DNA of 64,000 nt, from NCBI GenBank assembly GCA_964497185.1, contig CAZCBX010000004.1, positions 1-64,000 on the forward strand, read 5' to 3'. Below the pieces are notes generated by a model that searched no databases, was not told where the DNA came from, and saw nothing but the letters and a program-made list of their open reading frames with translations. Source of the stretch: CAZCBX01 sp964497185 (lineage in GTDB: Bacteria; Bdellovibrionota_G; JALEGL01; JAGRMV01). Shown piece by piece: positions 1 to 8,995 of the stretch; positions within the stretch are counted from its first letter, which is position 1; every line of letters starts with the position of its first letter. Both the position numbers and the translations under genes were made by a program.

Positions 1-59
1 GCGCCATATAAAAAAAGTAACAACAAGCATTTGAGATAGAGATTTGAAGATCGGTCAAT

Positions 60-90
60 GATTCGAGCCTGAATAGGTTTTAGCCGTGCT
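60..90 (-). repeat. Partial copy of the 82-bp double-hairpin element (right end only)
   Basis: Read on the minus strand this stretch gives agcacggctaaaacct followed by a T-arm-like ggctcgaatc. That is the right end (stem 2 right arm, CTAAAACC, T-arm motif) of the element found complete at 55451-55532 and 60182-60262. The left two thirds are missing. The rest of positions 1-144 shows no gene. Confidence 0.45.
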
Positions 91-144
91 TGGGTTGCAT
101 GGGCAATTCTTTGCCACTTTTGGCGATCATGGTAAGGATGATTC

Positions 145-681
145 ATGAAAAAGCTAATCATGATGATGTTGATTTTGGGTTTATCTTACGAGGCTTTCGC
201 CCAGCCGAAGCTTCAGCCGGGTTTGTGGAAATTAAGCAACGAAGTTTTCTTGGGTCAGGGTGAGCAAAAAATGGAAGTGACCGAGCAAGTGATGGGGGCC
301 AAGGCGTTGATTCAAAAACAAATGCAAGAGGCCATGAAGCAGATGAGTCCTGAACAAAAAGCCAAAATGCAAGAGGCGATGGGCGCAGTGGATCAAGCCA
401 GTCAAGAGCAAACGCATTGTTTAACCAAAGAAGATATTCAAAAAGGTCTTTTGTACCGGTCGGACAATACCGATGGGTGCAAAGTATTGGAGCAAAAATG
501 GACCGGGACGACATGGCATTTGGAAATGAATTGTGAGCATGATCAGCACCAAGCCCATGTGGTGGTCGATGGTACCGTTGAAAGCGATCAACGGTACACG
601 ATGAAGTCTGTCACCCACGCCAAAGGGCAAACCATCACCACGAATCATGTGGGGACGTTTGTTTCGAAAACCTGCTCTTAA
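145..681 (+). CDS. Secreted DUF3617-type protein
   Basis: The product is 178 residues with a Sec signal peptide (MKK, hydrophobic stretch, cleavage near AFA-Q at about residue 19). The mature part starts with a 'PGLWKLSNEV' segment. It then has a Met/Gln/Lys-rich helix (about 55-82) containing MSPEQKAKMQ, followed by a conserved CLTKEDI and three further cysteines. This order (PGLW, MxPEQ helix, CLT motif, Cys-rich beta part) is typical of the DUF3617 periplasmic family, whose function is unknown to me. An AAGGA ribosome site lies 6 nt before the ATG. The SDR gene starts 10 nt after the stop and may be cotranscribed. Confidence 0.75.
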   Translation: MKKLIMMMLILGLSYEAFAQPKLQPGLWKLSNEVFLGQGEQKMEVTEQVMGAKALIQKQMQEAMKQMSPEQKAKMQEAMGAVDQASQEQTHCLTKEDIQKGLLYRSDNTDGCKVLEQKWTGTTWHLEMNCEHDQHQAHVVVDGTVESDQRYTMKSVTHAKGQTITTNHVGTFVSKTCS

Positions 682-690
682 TCTGTTTCT

Positions 691-1464
691 ATGAACAATC
701 ATTTGCGTGACAAAACGGTGGTGATCACCGGTGCCAGTCGAGGCATTGGCGCCGCTGCAGCTCGATATTTTGCGGATCAAGGTGCGGTGGTGGTGCTTGC
801 AGCACGGGATGAGGCTGCGCTTGAGACCCTGGTGGATCAAATCAAGCACCGGGGTGGCAGGGCGTTTACTTGTGCAACCGATGTGTCGGTGTATGAAGAT
901 GTGAAAAAGTTGGGTGAATTTGCTTTGGATCAAACGGGTCAACTGGATGGGTGGGTGAACAATGCAGGGCTGATTGAGCCGGTGGCCAGCCTTCACGAAA
1001 GTGATCCTAGTGCTTGGGCCTATGTGGCGGATGTTAATTACAAAGGTGTTTATTACGGCATGCGCGAAGCCATTGGCGCTATGCTTTTTTTGAAAAGTCC
1101 TGGAACCATTGTGAATATAAGCTCTGGTGCGGCGTATCGTCCCATGGAAGGGTGGAGTCATTATTGTTCCACGAAGGCTGCTGTATTGTCTCTAACCCAA
1201 TGTGGTCACAAAGAATACGCATCGCAGGGCATTCGTGTGTTGGGTTTAAGTCCCGGTACGGTGGATACCGATATGCAGGTGGCCATCCGAAAGTCAGGGG
1301 TCAATCCAGTCAGTCAGCTAGACCCTTCGGTGCACATTGATCCCATGTGGGTGGCCCAAGCGTTGGCTTTTCTTTTTACATCGCAGGCTGATGCATATTT
1401 GGGACAAGATTTCTCGCTCAAAACCGATGAAGGTCGAGCTTTGGTCGGCCTACCCAAAGTGTGA
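691..1464 (+). CDS. Short-chain dehydrogenase/reductase (SDR)
   Basis: This is a 257-residue classical SDR, an NAD(P)-dependent cytosolic oxidoreductase. It has the nucleotide-binding TGASRGIG at residues 13-20, NNAG at 90-93, the catalytic serine around 144-145 and the YxxxK pair Y158/K162. The length is normal for the family. The substrate cannot be read from the sequence; family members reduce or oxidise alcohols, sugars, steroids and acyl groups. No clear ribosome site precedes the ATG, which lies 9 nt after the stop of the upstream DUF3617-type gene, so translation may be coupled. Downstream there is about 850 bp without genes. Confidence 0.88.
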   Translation: MNNHLRDKTVVITGASRGIGAAAARYFADQGAVVVLAARDEAALETLVDQIKHRGGRAFTCATDVSVYEDVKKLGEFALDQTGQLDGWVNNAGLIEPVASLHESDPSAWAYVADVNYKGVYYGMREAIGAMLFLKSPGTIVNISSGAAYRPMEGWSHYCSTKAAVLSLTQCGHKEYASQGIRVLGLSPGTVDTDMQVAIRKSGVNPVSQLDPSVHIDPMWVAQALAFLFTSQADAYLGQDFSLKTDEGRALVGLPKV

Positions 1465-1622
1465 TTCTGATGAAATGCTTTGAACTATAGAAGCCCTGCA
1501 CAAAATAGGTCTAAAAATTAAACAGCTTCAATCAAGTCCGTGATATGCCCTCCATTTTTTGCAGAGATTCCTCTATTATTTCAGTTATGCATGCGACGAA
1601 ATATAGGGATATTTGAACCGAG

Positions 1623-1706
1623 GTCACTTTGCCGCTGGCCTATGGCCAGACGACAAAGGTGACATAAGCCACGTTATAGCTCGCTTACGCTCACACAACG
1701 GCTAAA
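1623..1706 (+). repeat. Double-hairpin 82-bp-type element, complete copy 1
   Basis: The outer stem is gtcactttg paired with caaaggtgac, with one bulged base. The inner stem is CTGGCC/GGCCAG with loop TAT at 1635-1649. An ATAAG linker follows, then a second stem agcc(ac)gtt/aacggct with a 2-nt bulge and a loop containing CTCGCTTACGCTC. It is preceded by a T-arm-like ggatatttgaacc at 1607-1619. The architecture matches the copies near 55.2-55.5 kb and 60.2 kb, with different stem sequences. Confidence 0.7.
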
Positions 1707-1714
1707 GATTTTTT

Positions 1715-1948
1715 ATTCTGGCAAGGCCATCCGTGAGGGCACAAATAAGCAAATGCGTTTAAGCATTTGCTGGCCTGAAGGAGTAAGGTAAAGCGAAGCA
1801 AAATCAGCTTCTTTTGGAAGCGCAGTGTACGTTTGTACATGAGCATTCCAAAAGTAAGCGAGAACATCACCGAAGGCTTATAAAGCAAATGCGAAAGCAT
1901 TTGCATGCCGTAGGGAGTAACTTAAGGCGAAGCAAAATGAGCCAGAAT
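1715..1948. ncRNA. Candidate structured RNA/repeat region, multi-hairpin
   Basis: An 8-bp closing pair, attctggc (1715-1722) with gccagaat (1941-1948), encloses several hairpins. GCAAATGC/GCATTTGC occurs twice: 1749-1770 with loop gtttaa, and 1885-1904 with a GAAA tetraloop. A hairpin at 1807-1859 has stem cttttggaa/ttccaaaag and inner stem tgtac/gtaca. Each GCAAATGC hairpin is followed by a GGAGTAA motif and GCGAAGCAAAAT, so there are two direct repeats 136 bp apart. The GCGCAG...GAGCAT loop flanks of the 1811-1854 hairpin match the hairpins at 13.6 and 55.9 kb. Whether it is transcribed, and from which strand, is unknown. Confidence 0.45.
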
Positions 1949-1991
1949 GAAAAAGATCCGGTGTCCCATTTTTAAACTGATTTACTAAAAA

Positions 1992-2023
1992 AACCCCCAA
2001 GGCCGGGGCAGACCTTGGGGGTT
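1992..2023 (-). terminator. Rho-independent terminator (minus strand)
   Basis: There is an 11-bp perfect stem (aacccccaagg/ccttgggggtt) with a 10-nt loop. On the minus strand it is followed by a run of Ts. It faces the mgtE transcript but lies about 300 bp beyond the mgtE stop, implying a long 3' UTR or a separate small transcript. Confidence 0.7.
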
Positions 2024-2319
2024 CGGGCAGGGAGATATGAGAGTAAGACGTTTTAACAAAAAGGGTTTTTTTGTTTTCCCTACATCTTCATTATAATGAA
2101 TGACGATCACTAAAATCAATCATTATTATCACTTTTGTTACTTTTTTTAAAAAAATATAAACCTTTTAATTCAATAGCTTATAAAAATTAATACTAAAAT
2201 GTAAACATTGGTATCTAGTTTGCGCCGTTAGACAAGCGATGTTTTGCACTTTTGGCGTTGATCATTTTGATGAAAGGTCGTGGCTTGTAAGTAGGCTAAT
2301 ATATGTACTTGCGTAAGGG
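2024..2319. other. AT-rich gene-free stretch downstream of mgtE
   Basis: This 296-bp stretch is very AT-rich, with runs of A and T, and has no ORF of note. It would be the 3' UTR of mgtE if transcription runs to the terminator at 1992-2023. I see no further feature I can support. Confidence 0.5.
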
Positions 2320-3678
2320 CTACCAAAGTGGGATCAGCATTTGAGCCACTTTGAAATATATAACGACACCAATGACATCCACAATGGACGCCACAAGGGG
2401 TGAGGACATGATGGCTGGATCCAGCCCCATTTTATCCAAAAGAATGGGCAGAATGCCCCCAATCAAAGAGCCTGCTACCACCACACCCAGCAAAGCAATG
2501 CCCACTGAGAACGTGACCGCTGGGGCGGTGCCCAGTAAACTGGCACAAGCCACCCCCACCGTGCCCAAAAAAAGACCCAGCACGATGCCCATCATGAGTT
2601 CGCGAATCATGACCTGCTTGAGTTTTCGGCTATCCAAATCACCGACGGCCAACGCGCGTGTGATCAGCGTGACCGATTGAGAGCCAGTATTGCCCCCAGA
2701 AGATACGATCAAAGGCACAAAATAAACCAGGGCGAGGGCGGCTTCAAATGTTTCATGGTAGTGTTTGAGCGCGGCGCCCGTAAAAGAAACGCCAAAAAAC
2801 AATACCATCAGCCAAAGGCCGCGATTTTGCGCCAGCTTCCAAAAATTCGTTTTAAGATAGGGCGTTTCAACGGGCTCCAGTGCGCCCAAACGATGGATAT
2901 CCTCTGTTTGTTCTTCCACCACAACGTCCATGGCATCATCATAAGTGACGATGCCCACGATCCGGCGCTTGCGGTCAACGATGGGAATGGCCAATAAATC
3001 GTATTTGCCCAGTTGATTGGCCACCGCTTCTTGGTCTTCGTCCACATAAGCTGAAACAAAATCTCGGTTCATCAATTCTTCTACCCGTTGGTAAGGAAAA
3101 GCCAACACCAGTTTTTTTAAAGACAATATTCCTTCGAGTTTGTTTTCTTTGTCCACAACATACAAATAGTAAATGGTTTCACTGTTGGGGGCGATGCGGG
3201 GCAAATGTTGAAGAGCCTCGCTGGCTGTATAACTCATGGGCAGCGTGGCGTACTCTGTAGTCATGATGGCGCCCGCTGTATCATCGCCGTACTCTAAAAG
3301 CCGTTTGGTCTGTTCGCGCTCAGTTTGCGCCATTAAAGGGAGCAGCGCAGCTTGGGTGTGTTCGGGAAGCTCTTCCAATAAATCCACGCGGTCATCGGCA
3401 GACAGCTCTTCTAAAATTTTTAAAGTGTGTTTTCGTTGAAACCCTTGAATCAGTTGAACCTGGGTATTGAGATCAATATGACCAAATACGTCAAAATACT
3501 TTCGTCCTTGAACATGGGTTAATACTTGCTGGGCTTGCTCAAGAGGTAACTGATTTAACGTTTCTGCAATGTCTTCAGGGTGTGCTGAGCCAAGCGCTTT
3601 TTTTAAATAGGCAAAATCTTGCTCCTGTACGGCGCTTTCAATTAAGGCGGTTAAGGTCTGTTGAGAGGGTAGAGACAT
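2320..3678 (-). CDS. mgtE: MgtE family magnesium transporter
   Basis: The 452-residue product has the full MgtE layout. An N-terminal helical MgtE_N domain (about 20-125, with ADDRVDLLEELPE) precedes a CBS pair (about 130-250). The five-helix membrane domain (about 275-450) contains a GGNTGSQS segment and acidic residues near its end (GLDPAIMSSP). In this family the cytosolic N and CBS domains bind Mg2+ and close the channel when magnesium is high. Expected function is Mg2+ (possibly Co2+) uptake at the inner membrane. It is a single gene on the minus strand, divergent from the dpp operon. No M-box riboswitch was recognised in the 105-bp leader. Confidence 0.95.
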   Translation of the reverse strand: MSLPSQQTLTALIESAVQEQDFAYLKKALGSAHPEDIAETLNQLPLEQAQQVLTHVQGRKYFDVFGHIDLNTQVQLIQGFQRKHTLKILEELSADDRVDLLEELPEHTQAALLPLMAQTEREQTKRLLEYGDDTAGAIMTTEYATLPMSYTASEALQHLPRIAPNSETIYYLYVVDKENKLEGILSLKKLVLAFPYQRVEELMNRDFVSAYVDEDQEAVANQLGKYDLLAIPIVDRKRRIVGIVTYDDAMDVVVEEQTEDIHRLGALEPVETPYLKTNFWKLAQNRGLWLMVLFFGVSFTGAALKHYHETFEAALALVYFVPLIVSSGGNTGSQSVTLITRALAVGDLDSRKLKQVMIRELMMGIVLGLFLGTVGVACASLLGTAPAVTFSVGIALLGVVVAGSLIGGILPILLDKMGLDPAIMSSPLVASIVDVIGVVIYFKVAQMLIPLW

Positions 3679-3783
3679 AATATTGAGGCCATTGTAACGG
3701 CTTTTACAAAAGACATGGATAAAATATTTGAAAAAAAAGGCATTTACCCATACAAATGTTGGTCAGGGGGATATCTATAATCT

Positions 3784-5385
3784 ATGTATAAAATTCATAA
3801 AAAATTGTTCACATTTGTTTTTCCGTTGATGGCCGTTACAGCAGCACTGCCTGCTTGGGCAGCATCGACTTTCATTTACTGTTCGGAGGGAAGTCCCAGC
3901 TCATTCAACCCAGCGCTGGCCACTGACGGTGCCACGTTTAACGCCACCAACGCCTCTTACAGCAAATTGGTTGACTTTATACCAGGCACGACGAATTTGG
4001 CGCCGGATCTAGCTGAAAAGTGGACCATCTCTGACGACAAACTCACTTACACTTTTACCTTAAGAAAAGATGTGGCTTTTCATAGCAATGATTCCTTTAA
4101 ACCCACGCGCAAACTCAATGCCGATGACGTATTGTTTTCATTCAACCGTCAACGCCTAAGTGACCACCCTTACCATTCCGTGGGCGGCGGCCGATACGAG
4201 TATTTTGCCGCGATGGGAATGAAAGAAATTATCAAAGACATCAAAAAAGTAGATGATCATACAGTTCAATTCATTCTCTCCAAACCAGATGCAGTTTTCT
4301 TAACCAATTTGGCCATGGAGTTTGCTTCAATTTTTTCCAAAGAGTATGCCGATGCCTTAATGAAAAAAAACAAGCAAGCAGAAATTGATCGCATTCCCAT
4401 TGGCACTGGTGCATTTGTGTTTCAAAAATATGTCAAAGATTCGATGATTCGATTTGAAGCTTTTGACCAGTACTACGATGGAAAACCCGCATTGGATAAA
4501 CTGGTATTTGTCATCACCCCGGATGCCAGTGTTCGGGCGCAAAAGCTTATGACCGGTGAGTGCCACCTTATTGCAGAGCCATCTCCCATTGATTTGCAAC
4601 AGTTTAAACGCAACAGCGATATCAAAATTGACATGGTAGAAAGTATGAACGTGGGATACCTTGCATTTAACACCACCAAAAAGCCCTTTGACAATGTTTT
4701 GGTCCGTCAAGCCATCTACCATGCGCTCAATCGAAAAGCCTACATTGACGCGGTTTACTTGGGCTTGGCCACCGTAGCCAAAAACCCCATGCCTCCGTTG
4801 ATTATGGGTTACCATGAAAAAAACTACGATTATGACTACAGCCCAGCCAAAGCCAAAGAATTGCTAAAGAAAGCCGGCTTTGAAAAGGGCTTTACTACTG
4901 AGCTTTGGGCTTTGCCAGTCTCACGTCCGTACAATCCAGACGGTAAAAAAATGGCTGAAATGATGCAAGCCGATTTGGCCGAAGTGGGCATTCAAGCACG
5001 CATTGTCACGTATGATTGGCCAACCTATCTTGCCAAAACCAAAAGCGGCGAATACACCATGGCTCAAGCTGGCTGGAACTCTGACAACGGAGATCCAGAC
5101 AATTTCATGTACACGCTGCTCAGCTGTGATGGCGTTAAAACGGGTGCCAACCGAGCACGATGGTGCAATGAAAAATTCAATGACATGGTTTGGGAAGCCA
5201 AAACCACCATTGACCCGGCCAAAAGAGTAAAGCTTTACCATGATGCACAAGAATTGTTTAAAGATGAGGCGCCATGGGTTCCCATTGCGCATTCAAAAAT
5301 GTACCGAGCCATGCGCAAAAATGTGGTGGGGTATAAAATTCATCCGTTGAATCGGGATGTGTTTACCAACGTAGAGCTGCGTTAA
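3784..5385 (+). CDS. dppA: Dipeptide-binding protein DppA (first copy)
   Basis: This 533-residue SBP_bac_5 family periplasmic binding protein has a signal peptide ending at about AWA (residue 26). It resembles E. coli DppA closely: YCSEGSPSSFNPAL at the mature start, LNADDVLFSFNRQR, IGTGAFVFQKY, YNPDGKKMAEMMQADL and GDPDNFMYTLLSC. It should bind di- or tripeptides and deliver them to DppBCDF. A GGGGGA-type ribosome site is somewhat far (about 13 nt) from the ATG, and a TATAAT sits directly before the start. It begins an operon that contains a second, related binding protein 15 nt later. Confidence 0.93.
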   Translation: MYKIHKKLFTFVFPLMAVTAALPAWAASTFIYCSEGSPSSFNPALATDGATFNATNASYSKLVDFIPGTTNLAPDLAEKWTISDDKLTYTFTLRKDVAFHSNDSFKPTRKLNADDVLFSFNRQRLSDHPYHSVGGGRYEYFAAMGMKEIIKDIKKVDDHTVQFILSKPDAVFLTNLAMEFASIFSKEYADALMKKNKQAEIDRIPIGTGAFVFQKYVKDSMIRFEAFDQYYDGKPALDKLVFVITPDASVRAQKLMTGECHLIAEPSPIDLQQFKRNSDIKIDMVESMNVGYLAFNTTKKPFDNVLVRQAIYHALNRKAYIDAVYLGLATVAKNPMPPLIMGYHEKNYDYDYSPAKAKELLKKAGFEKGFTTELWALPVSRPYNPDGKKMAEMMQADLAEVGIQARIVTYDWPTYLAKTKSGEYTMAQAGWNSDNGDPDNFMYTLLSCDGVKTGANRARWCNEKFNDMVWEAKTTIDPAKRVKLYHDAQELFKDEAPWVPIAHSKMYRAMRKNVVGYKIHPLNRDVFTNVELR

Positions 5386-5400
5386 CAGTTTATTGAATCA

Positions 5401-7041
5401 TTGATGAAACCAATTCAAATTTTGGCATGGATCGTTGCTGTTGGCCTATGCCATTGCACGTGGGAGAAGTCGTCTGAAGTTCAGACACAAATCACGACCA
5501 ACCCTACGCGTGAAGAACGCACATTGATTTACTGTTCAGAAGGCAGTCCTTCGTCGATGAATCCTCAAATCAGTGAAGATTCAACCAGTTTAAATGTACA
5601 TTTTAACATTTATGACCCTTTGATGACTTATCAAAAGGGCACCCTTGATTTGCAGCCTTCGGTGGCGCAAGAGGTATCGGTTTCAAAAGATGCAAGGGTG
5701 TATCGCGTGGTGTTAAAACGCGATGTTGCGTTTCATCGCACTTCTTTTTTCCAACCCAGCCGCCCACTCAACGCCGACGATGTCATTTTTTCATTCAACC
5801 GTCAGCGTATGACCAACCATCCCTATCATTCGGTTGGTGGTGGACGTTATTTGTATTTTGAAAGCCTGAATATGGGGGATCTTATCAAAGACATTCGGAA
5901 AGTTGATTCGCACACGGTGGAATTTATTTTAACCCGACCCGACGCAACTTTTTTGCCCATGCTCTCCATGGAATTTGCTTCCATTTTATCGAAAGAATAC
6001 GCCGAAAAATTGCAAAAAGAAAACAACATGGAGCAGCTTGATACTTTGCCCATTGGTACAGGCCCTTTTGCATTTAAAAGTTACACCAAAGATTCAATGC
6101 TTCGATTAAAAAAGCATGAAAATTACCACGGGCAGCCCGGCAACATCGACCATCTGGTTGTGTTGATGACCCCTGATGCTCACGTTCGCACCCAAAAAAT
6201 GAACAATGAGGAATGTCACATCATTGCAGAACCTTCGCCCCTTGATTATGTATCGTTTGTCAATAATCCTCGTTTTAAAGTGATGCGCGCCACAGGCATG
6301 ACCACGGGATATTTAACGTTGAACACCAAAAAATCTCCTTTTAATCAAGTGGCAGTTCGTCAGGCGATAGCACAAGCACTCAATCGAGATGCCTACATAC
6401 AAGCGGTGTTTGAAAAAATGGGTGTAAAAGCACAGAGCATTGTGCCTCCTGCGCTTCTGGCGCAAATGGGCGTAGATGCATCTTGGGATTATACCTACCA
6501 ACCTGAAGTGGCCAAAAAACGTTTGGCCGAATTGGCGCTGCCTGAGGACTTTACAGTTGAATTATGGGCTCAGCCCGTCAGTCGTCCTTATAATCCCGAC
6601 GGTAAAAAAATGGCTGAAATGATTCAGGCCGACTTGGCCAAAGTTGGCATCAAGGTCAACATTGTAAGTTATGATTGGCCCACCTATTTGGCCAAAACCA
6701 AAAGTGGAGAGCACGCGCTTGCCCAATTTGGCTGGCTGGCCGACATTGCAGACCCAGACAATTTTTTATCACCTCTACTTACTTGCGACGCCGCACAAAC
6801 AGGGTCCAATCGTTCGTTTTGGTGCAACAAGCAATTTAGTCAGTGGGTGGCTCAAGCCAAAACAGTCACAGACATCAAAGAGCGAGCCGCTCTATACGAA
6901 AAAGCACTCTCGATTTTGCAGGACGAAGTGCCCATCATTCCCATTGCTCACTCCACCTTGTATCGTGTTGTGCATAAAGACGTGAAAGGTTTTGAAATTT
7001 CCGCTTTGGGCCGAGATCAATTTGATGGGGTGAATCTCTAA
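5401..7041 (+). CDS. Second DppA-like peptide-binding protein, possible lipoprotein
   Basis: This is a 546-residue paralogue of the preceding gene, sharing blocks such as LNADDVIFSFNRQRM, YDWPTYLAKTKSGE and PVSRPYNPDGKKMAEM. The N-terminus is hydrophobic with cysteines at about 17 and 19 (GLCHC), so it may be lipid-anchored, though the lipobox is not canonical. It belongs to the SBP_bac_5 family. Two tandem binding proteins ahead of one permease set suggest two peptide specificities feeding one transporter. The genes are probably a local duplication that has diverged well beyond recent age. DppB starts 9 nt after the stop. Confidence 0.88.
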   Translation: MMKPIQILAWIVAVGLCHCTWEKSSEVQTQITTNPTREERTLIYCSEGSPSSMNPQISEDSTSLNVHFNIYDPLMTYQKGTLDLQPSVAQEVSVSKDARVYRVVLKRDVAFHRTSFFQPSRPLNADDVIFSFNRQRMTNHPYHSVGGGRYLYFESLNMGDLIKDIRKVDSHTVEFILTRPDATFLPMLSMEFASILSKEYAEKLQKENNMEQLDTLPIGTGPFAFKSYTKDSMLRLKKHENYHGQPGNIDHLVVLMTPDAHVRTQKMNNEECHIIAEPSPLDYVSFVNNPRFKVMRATGMTTGYLTLNTKKSPFNQVAVRQAIAQALNRDAYIQAVFEKMGVKAQSIVPPALLAQMGVDASWDYTYQPEVAKKRLAELALPEDFTVELWAQPVSRPYNPDGKKMAEMIQADLAKVGIKVNIVSYDWPTYLAKTKSGEHALAQFGWLADIADPDNFLSPLLTCDAAQTGSNRSFWCNKQFSQWVAQAKTVTDIKERAALYEKALSILQDEVPIIPIAHSTLYRVVHKDVKGFEISALGRDQFDGVNL

Positions 7042-7050
7042 GAAGGTTGT

Positions 7051-8094
7051 ATGGCTGTTTTTTTGACGAAAAAAGTTTTCATGCTGATGATCACATTCAT
7101 TGGCGTAACCATTGTGGCTTTTAGTTTGATCCGCATGGTGCCTGGTGATCCTGTGCTGGTTATGTTGGGTGAACGGGGCGCGTCGCCCGAAGTGTATGCT
7201 GAAATGCAAGCCACCCTAGGGTTGGATCAACCTTTTTTGAGCCAGTACTTTCTCTATGTGAAAAATGCGCTCAGTGGAGACTTGGGACAGTCAATTATTT
7301 CCAAAGAACCTGTGCTCAAAGAATTCATGGATCGATATCCTGCAACGCTGGAGTTGGGCATTGCCGCCTTGTTGTTTGCCATTTTATTGGGTTTACCGTT
7401 GGGTGTGATGGCAGCAGTGAAAAAAAACAGCTGGTTTGATTTTGCTTTTATGGGCGCATCGCTGGTGGGGTATTCCATGCCTATTTTTTGGTGGGGGTTG
7501 ATTTTGATTTTACTGTCGTCGGTTAATGTTTTGGACATTCCTTTTTTGGGTTGGACACCGGTATCCGGCCGCATCAGTCCATTGTTTGATGTTGAGATGA
7601 AAACCGGTTTTTTGCTCATTGATAGCTGGTTTTCTGATGAGCCCCGGCAGGCATTTATCAGTGCGGCAAAGCATATTCTTTTGCCGGCCATCGCCATGGG
7701 CACCATCCCGTTGGCCATGATTGCCCGGATGACCCGTTCCAGTTTATTGGAAGTGCTTGGTGAAGACTACGTGCGCACGGCCAAAGCCAAAGGGGTTTCA
7801 CGTTTTCGCGTTGTGGTGGTGCATGCGCTGAGAAATGCGCTGATTCCAATTGTGACGGTGATCGGTCTTTCTTTTGGAAGCATTGTCACCGGGGCCATTC
7901 TAACTGAAACCATTTTTTCTTGGCCAGGTATTGGCAAATGGCTCGTTCGAAGCGTGACGTCATTGGATTACCCTGTGATCCAGGGCGGTATTTTACTGAT
8001 TGCCATGGCCATCGTGCTGGTTAACTTGCTGGTGGATTTGATTTATCGATGGGTGGATCCAAAACTTAGAGTGGGAGGCGGTAAAAATGTCTAA
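7051..8094 (+). CDS. dppB: Dipeptide ABC transporter permease DppB
   Basis: The 347-residue inner-membrane permease has about six hydrophobic segments. It carries the 'EDYVRTAKAKG' coupling-loop motif (about 230-245) that docks on the ATPase, followed by ALRNALIPIVT. The N-terminus contains VPGDPVLVMLG, usual in DppB/OppB proteins. An AGAAGG ribosome site precedes the ATG. It overlaps dppC by 8 nt, consistent with translational coupling inside the dpp operon. Confidence 0.94.
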   Translation: MAVFLTKKVFMLMITFIGVTIVAFSLIRMVPGDPVLVMLGERGASPEVYAEMQATLGLDQPFLSQYFLYVKNALSGDLGQSIISKEPVLKEFMDRYPATLELGIAALLFAILLGLPLGVMAAVKKNSWFDFAFMGASLVGYSMPIFWWGLILILLSSVNVLDIPFLGWTPVSGRISPLFDVEMKTGFLLIDSWFSDEPRQAFISAAKHILLPAIAMGTIPLAMIARMTRSSLLEVLGEDYVRTAKAKGVSRFRVVVVHALRNALIPIVTVIGLSFGSIVTGAILTETIFSWPGIGKWLVRSVTSLDYPVIQGGILLIAMAIVLVNLLVDLIYRWVDPKLRVGGGKNV

Positions 8095-8995
8095 TCCTGT
8101 TCCAGCAACGCCTGTGGTTGCGCTCACCCAAAACCCACCGCATCCCCTTCGTGATTTTTGGGCCAGTTTTTCCCAAAACAAGGGCGCCATGATTGGATTG
8201 AGTATTGTGGTCTTATTTATATTGGTTGCCTTGTTTGCCCCATGGCTTGCCCCCATGGACCCAACCGAGCAATTTCAAGGTGATTATCGCTTACCGCCCA
8301 TTTGGTCTGAGGGCAGTCAAGCCAAATACATTTTGGGCACCGATGACTTGGGCCGCGATTTGTTATCGCGTCTTATTTATGGCGCGCGCATTTCCATGGG
8401 TGTGGGTTTGTTGGTGGCTTTCTTTGCATTGGTGGTGGGCACCTTGTTTGGCATGATTTCTGGCTTTATTGGCGGTTGGATTGATGCAGTGATCATGCGG
8501 GTGGTCGACATTTTAATGAGTTTGCCAAGCATTTTGCTGGCAATCGTGGTGGTGACTGTACTGGGGCCAGGACTCTTCAACGCGGTGGTGGCAGTGAGCA
8601 TCGTAAAAATTCCAAGTTTTATCCGTTTGGTTCGTGCCTCTTACCTGGTTGAAAAACAAAAAGAATATGTCACCGCTTCCAAAAGTTTTGGTGCTAGCCG
8701 TTTTCGTTTGGCCGTGATTCAAATATTTCCCAACACCACCGCGCCGTTGATCATTCAAACCACACTGGCCTTTAGTGACGGCATTTTAGACATTGCGGCC
8801 CTTGGCTTTTTGGGTCTGGGTGCGCAACCGCCCACCCCAGAGTGGGGCACCATTTTGGTGCAAGCCAAAAACTTTTTTACAACCAGCCCCTGGTTTGTCA
8901 CGCTGCCTGGCTTATGCATTTTGCTGGCCGTGCTGGGGTTTAATTTAATGGGCGATGGACTTCGCGATGCGCTTGATCCGAGGATGAAAAAATGA
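8087..8995 (+). CDS. dppC: Dipeptide ABC transporter permease DppC
   Basis: The 302-residue second permease has an N-terminal OppC_N-type helix (about 30-55). The 'LGTDDLGRDLLSRLIYGAR' segment is characteristic of DppC/OppC, and the coupling motif is EYVTASKSFGASRFR. The start was chosen at the ATG inside the dppB end because a GGGAGG ribosome site lies just upstream. The 3' end overlaps dppD by 4 nt (ATGA). Confidence 0.94.
   Translation: MSNPVPATPVVALTQNPPHPLRDFWASFSQNKGAMIGLSIVVLFILVALFAPWLAPMDPTEQFQGDYRLPPIWSEGSQAKYILGTDDLGRDLLSRLIYGARISMGVGLLVAFFALVVGTLFGMISGFIGGWIDAVIMRVVDILMSLPSILLAIVVVTVLGPGLFNAVVAVSIVKIPSFIRLVRASYLVEKQKEYVTASKSFGASRFRLAVIQIFPNTTAPLIIQTTLAFSDGILDIAALGFLGLGAQPPTPEWGTILVQAKNFFTTSPWFVTLPGLCILLAVLGFNLMGDGLRDALDPRMKK

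Noticed and set aside
1691..1906. Minus-strand open frame of 71 codons after the SDR gene
   Set aside because: It lies over the multi-hairpin repeats and its composition is not protein-like.
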